Shown here: piece after piece, positions 23,881-35,043 of the stretch | How positions within the stretch are numbered: position 1 is the first letter of the stretch | Layout of the letters: each line of letters starts with the position of its first letter | Assembly: GCA_964016985.1 (NCBI GenBank) | Contig: OZ024824.1 | Span: 124,656,803-124,720,802 of the forward strand | Source of the DNA: Anodontia alba | Taxonomy: Eukaryota; Mollusca; Bivalvia; Lucinida; Lucinidae | Reading direction: 5' to 3' | DNA: 64,000 bases | Made by a program: the position numbers and the translations under genes | Notes under the pieces: generated by a model | What the model was told of the DNA's origin: nothing | The model's database searches: none | The model's input: the letters and a program-made list of their open reading frames with translations, nothing else

Positions 23881-24927
23881 CGTCGTGCAATTAGTGAAGC
23901 ATAGCCATCAACAATGATTGGGTTGATAACTAGGCATGCATTCTGCCGCATAATATCCAGGCTATAGCCAATTCTTTTATAACGGTTATTAAGTTTTCTG
24001 AATTGCTCCGAAAAGTTAAATTTACCTACAATTTTTCTAAATCTGTACACTAAGTTACCGTAAAATTCTGGTTCCGATATACCTTGTTGCAGAAGTGTTT
24101 TCAGACTGACGCTATATTTTTCTACCAAGGCACTGTGTCTGCGATAAAATTTCGAAAACGCCTTACGAAGTTTAAAATAACGATAGCCCTGCCTGAGAAG
24201 TTTGGCAGTAAGGGCTTTATTACGGTAGTTAAAGTCATTAAGATTTGAAGAAGCTCTGGCGAATCTAATAAGTTGAGATATGTATACCCCATATGAGGTA
24301 CGCCGGGGGACATCGCCATCCAGAAAAGGGAAATTGACTATATCAAAATCAAAATCGTCTCGTTTATCATAAATTTTGGTGGAAACCGTACCATTAGAAA
24401 TATATAGATTCAAATCCAAAAAAGGTGCCTCGGTATCGGAAGAATTAGCTCTATTTAATTGGAGTTCCGTAGGGTATATCCGGTCCACCATTTGGTCAAA
24501 GTAAATAGTGTCAATATTTAATAAATCATCAAGGTATCTTAAAGTTGAATTGAAAGCCTCAATAATGTCAGCCTGATTTTCACGTGAACAAAAAAGAAAC
24601 AAATCTGCAACAAGAGGAGCACAATAAGTTCCCATCGGAATACCAATAGTTTGCCTATAAAGTTTAGTTCCAAATATAATAAAAATATTTTCCAAAAGAT
24701 AAACAAGGGCATCACAGACTTTTTGACACGGCCATAAATTGTGATTATTATATACATCAGAAGTGAAAAAAGCACATTCTTCGTTGCGGGCCAAATACTG
24801 GGTAGTTCCCGAATAAACGTTTGGTTGATTAAATCAATAAGTTTATCTTTTATAAGATAATGAGGTAACGTAGTATACAGTGTAGAAAAAATCATATGTA
24901 GACAATTTAGAAGCCTGAAAGTTTTTA

Positions 24928-24941
24928 GATTTAAATTTATT
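24928..24941. repeat. Target-site duplication of LINE insertion, 3' copy
   Basis: GATTTAAATTTATT on the plus strand is identical to 34247-34260. On the minus strand it encodes NKFKS of the PLE RT on both sides, so it marks the insertion point exactly. Confidence 0.93.
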
Positions 24942-25450
24942 AGTTTAAACATTTATTTCATGTATAATATTAACATATTTGAACATATACAAGACATGTG
25001 TTTACTACATTACAATATTATACAATGGGATTCGGAAGAAAGTCAACAGACTTATGAAGTCCGTCTCCCATTTTTTGCAAATATGAATGTACAAATACAA
25101 CATGTGACTTGAAATAGAACAAACTAACAGTGATAAAAAGGACAGAGTGAATTTCAGATAGAACAATCGTGAAGGTACATCTTTTCAACCAATGGCTGCT
25201 CCACGGGGATGTGGAAATACGTTTTGCACATATGAGTTGGATAAGTAAAATAATGAACAATAAATTAATTTATCGTCAGGCTAGGTTTATGTAAGGTTTA
25301 TTTCTCGACCACAACAAGATTTATCCCATTCCTTAAGAAATGGTACGAATTGAGATTAAAGAACATTTTAATTTTAGACGACTTTGCTAATTAATAGAAA
25401 TTTTATTAAACTAATAGAAGCGACTTTACAATAGTTTTACTTACCATAGA

Positions 25451-28400
25451 TTAATTATTTATCATTTCAAAACGTTTTGATTTCGTCAGGAACTCCTGTA
25501 CGGCGAGGAATATCTGTCTGTTATCAGAGTCAGAGAGTTCCTGACTACCAAAAAGAAATACATTTAAGGATGGCTGAAACACCGGAGTTACTCTATTAAC
25601 AAGTTCTTGTCGCAGGGTTGTATATCGTGGACAGGACATTAAGAAGTGCTGAGTATCTTCACGTGCTCCACAGACACATATCGGACTATCGATAATATTT
25701 TTAGAAAATAAGTGTGCATTAAGAGTACTACATCTCATTCTTAATCGAGCATGATAAATTTGGCCAAGTCTTTTACCATCAAAAAAGAACCTAGGTACCG
25801 CATTGAGATCAGAATCAAGGCGATGTTTAAAAGAAGATAATGTAGGAGTGTTTCTTACTTCCTCAGTTAATTCATTCCAGTCTCGTGTGACAGAAGGAAG
25901 AAAAGATTTATAGTAAAGTTGGGAATTTGCATGTACAGTATTAAGATTCTGTGCATTTCTCAAGTTATACACGGAATTGTTACCTACGTTGTCAGGCACT
26001 AAAGAAGAGAGATAATTAGGAGAAAGACCATTTTTCATTTTATAGAAAAGTTGCAATTTTTGTTTTTTTCTACGCGAGGCTAAAGTTTCCCACCCAGTTT
26101 CAGTATAAAGAGACTCTATGGAAACTAACTTTGTGGCTCCTGTTACAATACGGGCAGCTTCTATTTGTATTTTCTCTAACTCGTTCGCTTCATAAAGGGT
26201 ACAGTTATCCCAGACGACATTAGAATACTCAATAACTGGTCTGATAAAAGAAAAATAAATGGTCTGTAATGATCGTCTGTCTAGTTTGTATTTAAGCTTT
26301 CTCATGATGTTAATGCGGGTCCAGGCCTTCGATTTGATATATTCCAGATGTTCATGCCAAGTACAATCACTTGATAATACTACCCCAAGATGCTTATGAG
26401 AAATTACTTCTTCTATCTGTGTTTGATCCATAAAAACAGGAGGATGATATGGTTGATTTCTTTTTCTTGAAAAAATAATTGATTCTGATTTGGCTGGGTT
26501 AAATGTCACAAGCCATGTTTTAGCCCATAAATGTATTTTTTGTAAATCTTCATTTAACTGATTAGCAGCATTGACTGGATCTTCTACCACTATGTAAAGA
26601 CTTGTGTCATCTGCAAAGAGCCTTATAGAAGAGTGGATATTTTCAACAATATCATTGATGTATATTAAGAAAAGTAGAGGACCAAGTATCGAACCTTGGG
26701 GAACACCTGCTTTTATGGAAGTCCAACCTGAGGCTGTCCCAGGTAGCACGACACGTTGCTTTCTATTGTTTAAGTAATCGGTAAACCATTGTAAAAGAGA
26801 TCCAGAAATTCCCACAGAAGAAAGTTTATATAGAAGACCCTTGTGCCATACCCTATCAAACGCTTTACTAATGTCACAAAATATAGCTCTTACTTCTTTT
26901 CCTTCATCTAGCGCTTGACAAAACGTATTATAGAGGTCTGTTAACTGGTTTACTGTTGAATCTCCAGGCACAAAGCCAGATTGTAAGGTAGTTATAACGT
27001 GATTTTCTTGAAAGAAATTAAAAATTCGTTTATGAACTATTTTTTCAAGAACCTTTCCAACGGTACTTAGAAGGGATATTGGTCTATAGTTAGATACCTC
27101 AGATGGATCGTCTTTTTTTAAGATAGGTGTGACATTAGCTTGCTTCCAAATAGATGGAACTTTACCTTTATTAAGAGAAAAGTTGAATAGGTCCTGTAAG
27201 GGAGATGCTAGAGGCTGCGCAAGCTCTTTAAGAATTTTGTTGCTGATTAAATCAGGTCCTGATGCTTTACCTGTAGGTAGAGAGAGAAGCGTAGATTTGA
27301 CTTCTTCAGATGTAATTCTGAGAGAATGGAGGTTATAAAGAGGTGTTATCCTTGTTCGAGGCAACGAGGCATTATGTTCGTCCAAAATAGTTTGTTGAGT
27401 AAAAAATTCATTTAGTTTATCAGCTTTATGTTCGTCTTTACAATAAATAATATCATTACTTTTCAGTGGCGGAATAGAAGAGTCTTGATCCGGCTTTATA
27501 AAATATTTTAGGGTTTTCCACCAATCTTTTTGGCAAATATTGGGATCTTTGAGTTTGTTTTTCAGTTTATCTAACTCTTCATTTTTAGCTTTACGAATTT
27601 GAAATGTGACATCATTTCTTACCTGTTTGTAATTATTAAAGTCTGTCTGATTTTTTGATCTTTTGTATTTATCATAAAGTCGTTTCCGTTTTCTCATAAG
27701 TCGTTTAATATTATTAGTTAACCAAGAAGGATCAGATTTTCGAATGTGTACAAGCTTGTTTGGAACATGTTTGTTTACAAGATACAAAATTCTGTCGGTA
27801 ACATTTTGGGCATAAGTATCCACATCATTGTCTTTCACTAGGCTCCAATCAGTTTCAGTTAACTCATGAGAAAGCGATTGCAAATCACCCCTGTGATATA
27901 GATAAATTTGTCTAGAAAACGATGGGGTTATAACTTTATCAAAATTATAAACACAATAAATAGGGCTATGATATCTTATATTTTGGTCAAGAAATGGTTC
28001 ACCAACCCCGCTGAGGAATACCCTATTCTTGTTTGATACCAGAAATAGGTCAATAATAGAATCAGAATTTTCTGTATGGTGTGTTGGTTCTGTTATTATT
28101 TGGTCCATATTAAACTGTTGACATAAGTCGTTAATTTTCCTATATAAGGCAGGTTTAGAAACATCAAAATTAAAATCACCAGTTATTGTTATATTAGCAA
28201 TACTTGTATCAAATGCAAGGCCAATAGAGTCTTCAATACTAGAATAAATTAAGTTGTTTGAGCTTGGCGGTCTATAAAAAGTGCCGAGCAATTCTTTCCT
28301 ATTGTGTAAGGAGATCTCAACCCAAATACATTCAAGTTGTGGAAGTTCAAGGTCACGCCTTCTACATGAAAATAGAGACTGATTTATGTAGACACAAATG

Positions 28401-28807
28401 CCGCCGTGATTATCACCAACGCGATCACGGCGATACAAATTGAATCCGTTTATTTTAATTGTTTCGTCAGAGGTACGACGATCAAGCCATGTTTCAGTTA
28501 AACATATAGCATCAAAATCTCTTAGTTCGGACTCAATTATGTCAACTTTATTACTTAAGCTTTGAATATTATAGTGAACAACAGAAAATTTGCCTTTAAT
28601 AGATGATTTTTCAAAGATTCCACTCTCGGCTGAAGAGTTTGAGGATTCATCTAGGCGAGGTCCTGGATTGGTTTCTATACCCCCAATTAGTAATGCTGAC
28701 ATAATAATATATATCTCAAAATAATTCAAATAATCAATACCTTTCACCCTAGCCTGGCGACAATAATTCAATCCAATCCGCATCCTGTAGACTTGAATCT
28801 CAATCAT
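25451..28807 (-). CDS. CR1-like LINE ORF2: endonuclease and reverse transcriptase
   Basis: An intact 1118-codon frame for target-primed reverse transcription. Residues ~42-50 form a 2A-like motif (GGIETNPGP). Residues ~75-290 are an APE-type endonuclease (HYNIQS, LTETW, ITGDFNFD, SIIDLFLV), with RYHSP where the last catalytic motif usually reads SDH. Residues ~510-780 are the RT (NYRPISLLSTVGKVLEK, FCDISKAFDRVWH, GVPQGSILGPLLFLIYINDI, catalytic FADD). The C-terminus holds a CVCG...H...C zinc-like motif. The Met at 28807 opens the frame; the Met at residue 36 is an alternative. It has no stops or frameshifts, so it is young and possibly active. No ORF1 lies directly upstream. Confidence 0.95.
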   Translation of the reverse strand: MIEIQVYRMRIGLNYCRQARVKGIDYLNYFEIYIIMSALLIGGIETNPGPRLDESSNSSAESGIFEKSSIKGKFSVVHYNIQSLSNKVDIIESELRDFDAICLTETWLDRRTSDETIKINGFNLYRRDRVGDNHGGICVYINQSLFSCRRRDLELPQLECIWVEISLHNRKELLGTFYRPPSSNNLIYSSIEDSIGLAFDTSIANITITGDFNFDVSKPALYRKINDLCQQFNMDQIITEPTHHTENSDSIIDLFLVSNKNRVFLSGVGEPFLDQNIRYHSPIYCVYNFDKVITPSFSRQIYLYHRGDLQSLSHELTETDWSLVKDNDVDTYAQNVTDRILYLVNKHVPNKLVHIRKSDPSWLTNNIKRLMRKRKRLYDKYKRSKNQTDFNNYKQVRNDVTFQIRKAKNEELDKLKNKLKDPNICQKDWWKTLKYFIKPDQDSSIPPLKSNDIIYCKDEHKADKLNEFFTQQTILDEHNASLPRTRITPLYNLHSLRITSEEVKSTLLSLPTGKASGPDLISNKILKELAQPLASPLQDLFNFSLNKGKVPSIWKQANVTPILKKDDPSEVSNYRPISLLSTVGKVLEKIVHKRIFNFFQENHVITTLQSGFVPGDSTVNQLTDLYNTFCQALDEGKEVRAIFCDISKAFDRVWHKGLLYKLSSVGISGSLLQWFTDYLNNRKQRVVLPGTASGWTSIKAGVPQGSILGPLLFLIYINDIVENIHSSIRLFADDTSLYIVVEDPVNAANQLNEDLQKIHLWAKTWLVTFNPAKSESIIFSRKRNQPYHPPVFMDQTQIEEVISHKHLGVVLSSDCTWHEHLEYIKSKAWTRINIMRKLKYKLDRRSLQTIYFSFIRPVIEYSNVVWDNCTLYEANELEKIQIEAARIVTGATKLVSIESLYTETGWETLASRRKKQKLQLFYKMKNGLSPNYLSSLVPDNVGNNSVYNLRNAQNLNTVHANSQLYYKSFLPSVTRDWNELTEEVRNTPTLSSFKHRLDSDLNAVPRFFFDGKRLGQIYHARLRMRCSTLNAHLFSKNIIDSPICVCGAREDTQHFLMSCPRYTTLRQELVNRVTPVFQPSLNVFLFGSQELSDSDNRQIFLAVQEFLTKSKRFEMINN
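28658..28684 (-). other. 2A-like ribosome-skipping motif in LINE ORF2
   Basis: Minus strand encodes GGIETNPGP; the 2A consensus is D-x-E-x-N-P-G-P. Here Gly (GGT) replaces the usual Asp, one base away from GAT. 2A-like motifs at this place are known in APE-type non-LTR elements, where they release a short N-terminal peptide. The Asp change may weaken skipping. Confidence 0.7.
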
Positions 28808-29045
28808 GTTATGCAGTCAACAAGGAGTCGGAATTGTTTCAGTGATGCGGAATGGGTATGTTGATTCGTTGTACTTCCATGACAAGATAAATGGCACGTA
28901 TAGATTTCCCCGTGGAGCAACAAGGCAAGCATTGGTTTATATGATGAACAACTATTCAAACAAACATGTAAGCAGTATATAAACAAAAGATTCATAATGT
29001 TACATGATACGGAAAAGGAATAGTTAAGTACAATTTGGGATATTA

Positions 29046-29194
29046 TATTATACAACATACATGTAAGTTGAGTAATCATATTGCAGAACCCTATAATCAT
29101 TCAACAGTGAGTAGCATACTTCTTAATATTACACGCTATGAAGATGAATTTATTAAACTCATTTATCGGGCAGACATTGTAAAAAAACAAAAAA

Positions 29195-29227
<33 letters not shown>

Positions 29228-29660
29228 AAACACACACACACAAAAAAAAAACAAAAACATTTGGGAACTCTTTGACTATTCAACAGTAAGTAAAATGCAT
29301 ATATGTTGTGAAGAATTTGCTTGACCCCTTTTCGAACAGACATTTTAAAATGCGCAGGTAGGCTGAGTAATCGTGTTGAAACCCCTATAGCAATTCAACA
29401 GAGAATAAGAAACATATATGGTACGGTGATTTTTCTAGACCCCTTTTTAAGCCGACATTACAAAATAAAAAAAAAAAAAAAAAAAAAAAATGCATACTGT
29501 TAGATAATCGTGTTGAAAACCCTACAACCAGTTCAACAGTGACTAAAATACATATATGCTTCAAAGAATTTAGTAGACCTTTTTCAACAGACAGTGTAAA
29601 ATATGCATGTAAATTAAGTAATCGTGTTGGAAATACAATGAGTAAAATACATATGAAATT
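29046..29660. repeat. Degenerate ~110-150-bp tandem repeat with A-runs
   Basis: Units repeat TGAGTAATCGTGTTGAAA, ATTCAACAGTGAGTAAAA and TAGACCCCTTTTTCAACAG-like segments, separated by A-runs (29197-29226, 29467-29490). It lies just upstream of LINE ORF2 on the minus strand, so it could be part of the LINE 5' region or unrelated. Confidence 0.65.
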
Positions 29661-29759
29661 TATTAAATCAGAATGAGAAATATTACCAAATATAGCATGT
29701 GTTATCAGAGATATAGACCGAAGCCGACAGTCCAATTCTAGATGAGACACCGCAGAAGG

Positions 29760-29932
29760 CACATATACACATGCATACACATACGCACATACATCTACGT
29801 ATACATGCACATATATACATGTATATACATATATACGTACATACATACATATACATATATATACGCAAACACATATACATACATACCACACATACACACA
29901 CGCATATATATATATATATATACATACATTTA
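29760..29932. repeat. ACAT/TACA-rich microsatellite
   Basis: Alternating CA, TA and CG dinucleotides (ACATAC, ACATATAT). Long frames here are low-complexity artefacts. 29933-30370 shows no gene. Confidence 0.9.
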
Positions 29933-30369
29933 CTTCAAACTCGTATTAATGCACAACCTGACATTCGCAAAATAAAACAGTTCACATCCATTTAGTCCCA
30001 CTCCTTTTCCGAAACGAAAGTGAAAAGGACGTTTGGGAAAATGGATGACTATTAACGCACCCCCATTCCAATTCGCTTCGGCTCTTAGCGAAACGAAATG
30101 TAAGGGCCAAGAAATGGAATGGAAGTGAAGAGGACGGTAAATTTGGCGTTATTAAATTAAACGTTTGTTGTTGACGACTTTTATCTACAGCAACAACAAT
30201 TTTGCGTACCCTTTTGGTCGCTTAATTTTTTTTATTAAATATCACCAGAAAACCAATAACTAATTAACTAATACAAACATTTGTTAAAAACTCAGATAAC
30301 GCAAGCTACACATGATCAAATACTGTTTCGCTGTATACATGGTTAACATGGCGACTAATACTTGACTAT

Positions 30370-30372
<3 letters not shown>

Positions 30373-30424
<52 letters not shown>
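30373..30424. repeat. (GA)n microsatellite 1
   Basis: GA run of about 50 bases. Confidence 0.95.
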
Positions 30425-30428
<4 letters not shown>

Positions 30429-30566
30429 ATTCTACAACAAAAAACAGAATACAGGATAAATTACACCTATCAATTTTCTAACACGAAGGCATGATATTGT
30501 GTAGCTATGAATATGATGGTGTGATGGGATGACAACTATCAATTGACTAACAGTAAGGTGAGGTAC

Positions 30567-30567
<1 letters not shown>

Positions 30568-30615
<48 letters not shown>

Positions 30616-30692
30616 TACAGACAGACACAGAGAATACAGACAGACAGACCGACACAAACAGACAAAGAGAGAGAGAGATAGAGAGAGAGAGA
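30568..30692. repeat. (GA)n and (ACAG)n microsatellite 2
   Basis: GA run to about 30612, ACAG-type repeats, then a second GA run to 30692. Confidence 0.92.
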
Positions 30693-31094
30693 GTAATATT
30701 TATTATATACCATTAGATTTTAACGCTGCACCAATCAAGTTATAACACAACACCGAAAAAGTCAGCGTCGATACGTCTTCACGACGTCGAATCGTCACGT
30801 TCCGACGCTATGAATTCGAATCGTCGCGGACCCGACACCGCTTTGGCGCTGTGGGTTCCCCTGTTGTTACCATACTTGCAGCCGGCGGGGATGGGGAAAG
30901 GGTGGGAGGCTTTTTGAAATATCATTATTTTATAAACGTTTATACTCCTGTCAGTAAGTGTTATGGTTACATGCGCATTACATATAAGTACATCTTTTTT
31001 AACAAAGGAAAAGAAAGAAGAGAGGGAGAAACATACAGGATGAAAGGAGGAGAGAAAGTCACACATGAAGACAGACAGAAAAACAGACAACATA

Positions 31095-31097
31095 CAA

Positions 31098-31174
<77 letters not shown>
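31095..31174. repeat. (GA)n microsatellite 3
   Basis: About 75 bases of GA with one interruption. 31175-32600 shows no supported gene; 32376-32426 is an alternating CA/GCAT stretch. Confidence 0.93.
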
Positions 31175-31177
<3 letters not shown>

Positions 31178-32574
31178 GAATGGAATGAATTCCAACATTT
31201 CTTATCCGTAGGGAGAGACTGAGTAAATTCTAACATTTCTCTCCCGTAACTATATACGAGTACACCCTAAATATGTACATGTATTCATTCACAAACATTA
31301 TCTATATAGTATTCATTCATAAACGTAAACAACGAGCGAGTGTTGACCATATTCCAGCAGGTACACAACGCAGACACAATGTCGAATCAACGTTGCGTGT
31401 CCATCTGGATATATGGAGGATATTTACTCTTTTGCTGCGAACACCATAAATATTGTCATCGAGTGCAATGAAAACATCAGTATTTTCACGAGTGCGAAGC
31501 ACGAGTAAAAATTCAAATGCTTTCACTACACGAGATGAAAATTTCATGGTATTCACTAAAAAAGAGTAAATTTTCTTTTTATTTTATTGTTCACAAGTGC
31601 GCGTTTCTGACGTCATAACTAACGTCACCAAACGAAACATGTACGTCATGGCGTTGACGTTCAGTGCTTAACGTGAAACGCTGGAGAGACAAAAACAAAA
31701 AGTTTCGACAAATCAAAATAATCTTGATACCGAAATGTTCCTTACATTCTGACTAAGAAAATGCATACCAACACTTGATAGTTTAGTTCAGAAACAAAGA
31801 AGTTAGAGGTGTTCAAAAATCTGAAGTGGAGATAACACCCACTTCTGAGACAATGAAGAAAACCGAAGTCGCCCAAAGCGAGGAGTGAAAATATAAATCG
31901 TATCCGTCACCAGTGAAATGATACGATATCAATTCACTAGTGACTGATACCACTTTTATTTTCACCAGATATGCACTGATTTCACCGCTAACAATAAAAT
32001 AAACGCTGTTTATCACTGTCCTGTAAAAGATTTGGAGCATCATGGTTAACATTGACATTAATCAGGTCTCCCCAAGCGGTTATCATTATCATATTAATGT
32101 CATCGAAACAATGATTATATAGACCTTACCACATTCCCGGGATCACTTGATATCAGTCGCATCCACCCAAGCCCCCGGACAAACAATGCAGACCCGGATT
32201 GGAGCGCGTCGTCCGATCATGGTCCATTCCGCGCACTTTCCACTCCGCAGTATTTGAACTTGTAATCAAATAGTGCTGTTGACGTTCAAGTTAGATAGTC
32301 CAGCAAGGTGTCCGAGCTCCTAGGCAGGATACGGCTGGTATGGTACAGTCTCAGTTTGAAGAAGATCAGGCAAGCACACACACCACGCATGCATGCACGC
32401 ATGCACACACACGCACGCGTGTGTATGATGTCAGTAATTTCAAATGTATCATATGTGACCTGATTCAAAGAGTCTGGTGAGGTGTTCACACACATGTGGA
32501 ATATTTAGTACTGCAACAACCACAATCACTCGGACATTTACGCCTCCACAAACAGAGTATACCCAGAAAAGATT

Positions 32575-33020
32575 CCGCAGAGCGCAGCCTCTGATCTGGC
32601 TATACACTTGTACACTGTTTGCCTTACATGACGCAACACTCTAAATATTTAAAAAAATCAGGACAGACATGGTAAGAAGGTGAGGTGTCCGAATACTTAT
32701 GGCAATTACAGTTTCACTAACTGTTAATACGCATATAATTTTACCTGAGTTCTTAATCAATCAGGGGAACTATTTTACACGTGTAAAACTGTGTACCGCA
32801 CCAATCCCAATAATTGGGACACACAGGCTTCCGAAGTCTGAATGGACCCAGATCAAACACCAAAGAATGCGGCGTCTGATCAGGCTCCGCACTGTTTGCC
32901 ATACATGCTAAAACAGTCTGTACTCGCAGATGGTAGCAGACTGAATTATATCAAAATTTAGGACAAAAATGGTAAGTAGACGAGGTGTCCCAATAATTAA
33001 GGTAAGTACTTTACAACACA
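32575..33020. repeat. Foldback-type repeats around GGTGTCC and CACTGTTTGCC
   Basis: AGGTGTCC(C/G)AATA occurs at about 32683 and 32983. Segments with GATCAGGCTCCGCACTGTTT (about 32878) and TGTACACTGTTTGCC (about 32610) resemble the GCAAACAGTGT foldback family. Also an ATTGGGACACAC stretch near 32814. Probably MITE remnants; boundaries are unclear. Confidence 0.45.
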
Positions 33021-33224
33021 CACTGTCGGCAGTAAACTGTCTAAAGTACAGGTAATCTTACAATATAGTTAAAAAGGACTTTATGTGGAGGCTCAGTCCT
33101 CCAGATAACCACCTCAGGACGAAGTGACAAGACACCCGGAGAAGGCCCGGGCATTCCGCGCTAGTTCACGAAATGCGCGGGTCTTATCCGTCCATCAATA
33201 TACAAATCAGGAAAATTCTACTGC

Positions 33225-34246
33225 CTAAGTGTCAATTTGCCGGCCGGTACCCTTCACCTCATATCTTTCGAGTTCGGACATACTTGTAATTCTAACTTTA
33301 TTTCCTGCTACATCAAGTATGTGAGGGTAGCCAGCGTAGACCCATGTTTTTTTGATTTTCGAAGTTTTTGTTCTTATAATACGCCTGCATTCAAAGGCTA
33401 ACAGTTTGCGAAATGGGGTTAGATCCTCATTTATGAAAATGTTTCTAATATTATCCTCGCGCAATTTCGCACGGCCCCTGAGAAGATTCAGCCTGGCAGC
33501 ACTGTTTGTAAATTTGATAATAATTTCCCTATTTTGGAGAGGACGTGCGCTAGAACCCTCCGGATCCCTTTCCACTTCACCTTCCTGTGACCTGCCCACA
33601 CGATGCGCCCGATCAATATCACCTGGGCCAATTTTCACATTGACTCGCTTAGCGAAATCCAATACCACTTTGGTAACATCTTCGTTTTGAGTTTCTGAAA
33701 TACCAGAAATACGCAGGCACATTCTTCTGGAGTATTGTTCTGTGTCATCCTGCTTTTTATGTAAAGAAGCAACTTCTTCCTTCAGTGAATTGTATTTACA
33801 TTTCAAGTCATCCAGTTCGGACTGTAAATGTGCAGTTGCTGAGTTAACCTTGGCTTGAACAAGCTGACTTATTTCATTAATCAGCATGGATTTGACAGCG
33901 TGCGCAATTCTGGCTATGTCCTGTTCCGATAACGCTGACATAACAGGCTGCTGAATCTGCAGTAAGTGGTTAGTCATGGCATACTGGTCATTGAACACCA
34001 CAGGATTCATCAACGACGGCGGTGGAGGTGGTAGCTGACTAGCTGCTAGTTCTGGTGCTATGCCCGACAGATCCTCAGCTAGGAGTGTCTGATCTTGCAT
34101 TATTGAGCTTTGCGGTGTGTCTATGTAGTTAGAATCAGATGGCTTTCTACTTACTGGGCTTTTAAGAAGCGACAATGACTCGTCTGTCGAATCGTGCTCG
34201 AGTGTTAATTCGGTCTCAACGATAGAATGATCAGTCTGTGCTGTTT
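33225..34246 (-). CDS. LINE ORF1 protein (coiled coil plus RRM-like domain)
   Basis: The frame reads from the LINE border to the stop at 33225, about 340 residues. ORF1 proteins bind LINE RNA and chaperone nucleic acid. A Pro-rich patch (SQLPPPPPSLM) precedes a coiled coil (about QLVQAKVNSATAHLQSELDD to LHKKQDD), then an RRM-like core (MCLRISGISE, DIDRAHRVGR, EIIIKFTN, INEDLTPF) and a basic C-terminal domain. The frame stays open 8 codons into flanking PLE sequence up to a Met at 34271 that is not native; the first Met inside the LINE is at IMQDQ. The natural N-terminus is therefore probably lost. Confidence 0.85.
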
Positions 34247-34260
34247 GATTTAAATTTATT
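34247..34260. repeat. Target-site duplication of LINE insertion, 5' copy
   Basis: GATTTAAATTTATT, identical to 24928-24941. Confidence 0.93.
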
Positions 34261-34626
34261 GAGAATATCATTAGAATTTTTAATTAACCAGAAATAGTTA
34301 ATTCCGTCCCTTTCGTAAACTGTATCATAGTATCTTATCCAATGTTTTTTAACAGCAGTAAGGCATGAAGTTAGCAGTTTCGACAAATTAGTAGTCGTAC
34401 ATGAACTAGAATTAGCAATGAAACGTGCTTTATAAGGTCGTTTATGAAGTTTCGGTAACCAATATAATATAGGTAGTCCGTCTTGCTTTTCTTTAATATT
34501 CACTGCAAACTTAGCAGTAATATCGATATAATGGGTATTAATATTAGATCTCTCATCAGTAGAAATCCGTTTATATGTTTTAGTACTACCAAGTTCTTGT
34601 ATTAGAGTATTGATATAATAAAGTCG

Positions 34627-34629
34627 TCA
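34627..34629 (-). other. In-frame UGA in the RT fingers region (Sec candidate)
   Basis: Reads ANNVVVV-UGA-RLYYINTL with the frame open on both sides. Related elements, from memory, carry Cys or an ambiguous residue here. Confidence 0.55.
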
Positions 34630-35040
34630 CACAACAACAACATTATTAGCAGATTTATCAGCTGGAGCCAAAACATACTTCCTATGAAATTCTTGGATAC
34701 CTTGTTTCAAATATCGAAAAGATAATTTAGGCTTAGGAGGGAGAAGATCAAGGTTATTAGAATAAAACAACACACGTTCATCAATGATCTTAAAAATCTT
34801 TAATTTCCAATTATTTAAAGCATTAGACTCAACATTCTCTCGTTTACACCAACGCGTACAATAATCATTTAAAGCACTGGCAACTGTTTACCGAAATTTA
34901 TTGAAATCAATATGGGCTGGGAATCTATATTTAGGTCCTTTTGAAATAACTGAACGGATTCGTGAATCAGTTATAATCTTCAAGTTACCAGTGACAATAT
35001 GACCCGCTGGTTGATAACAAAATTTAGAATCTTTACAATC

Positions 35041-35043
35041 TCA
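35041..35043 (-). other. In-frame UGA at the CxC linker motif (Sec candidate)
   Basis: Reads SSPDS-UGA-DCKDSKFC and onward in the same frame to YQPAGHIVTG. The UGA takes the first Cys position of the CxC motif described for N-terminal-endonuclease PLEs. Confidence 0.6.

Larger units (their letters stand above)
23256..24941 (-). pseudogene. Naiad-like Penelope element, 3' part (RT core and tail)
   Basis: Downstream half of the element whose upstream half is at 34247-36354; the 14-bp target duplication makes the reading frame overlap at NKFKS. The RT continues with KLSTYDF and STLYTTLPH (frameshift between), then a 312-codon open stretch (24794-23856) with GIPMGTYCAPLVADLF, the RYLDDLLNID catalytic box, DTEAPFLDLNLYIS, FPFLDGDVPRRTSYGVYIS and MRQNACLVIN. 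A 4-base deletion near 23892 shifts the last residues. The tail from 23855 to 23256 includes a G/C-rich tract at about 23539-23571. PLE RTs are related to telomerase RTs. Confidence 0.88.
24942..34246 (-). mobile_element. CR1-like LINE insertion inside a Penelope-like element
   Basis: About 9.3 kb lies between the two 14-bp duplications. The minus-strand 5' end holds ORF1 (33225-34246) and the 3' end holds ORF2 (25451-28807), a 3' UTR and an AATAAA-type signal near 24952-24957. ORF1 and ORF2 are 4.4 kb apart, unusual for a CR1-type LINE; the spacer is full of simple repeats and may contain later insertions. ORF1 appears open across the left junction into PLE sequence, suggesting 5' truncation within ORF1. 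That both ORFs belong to one element is inferred from the shared duplication. Confidence 0.75.

Noticed and set aside
29683..29995. Tyr/Ile/Cys-rich ORFs on both strands
   Set aside because: ACAT/TACA microsatellite translated.
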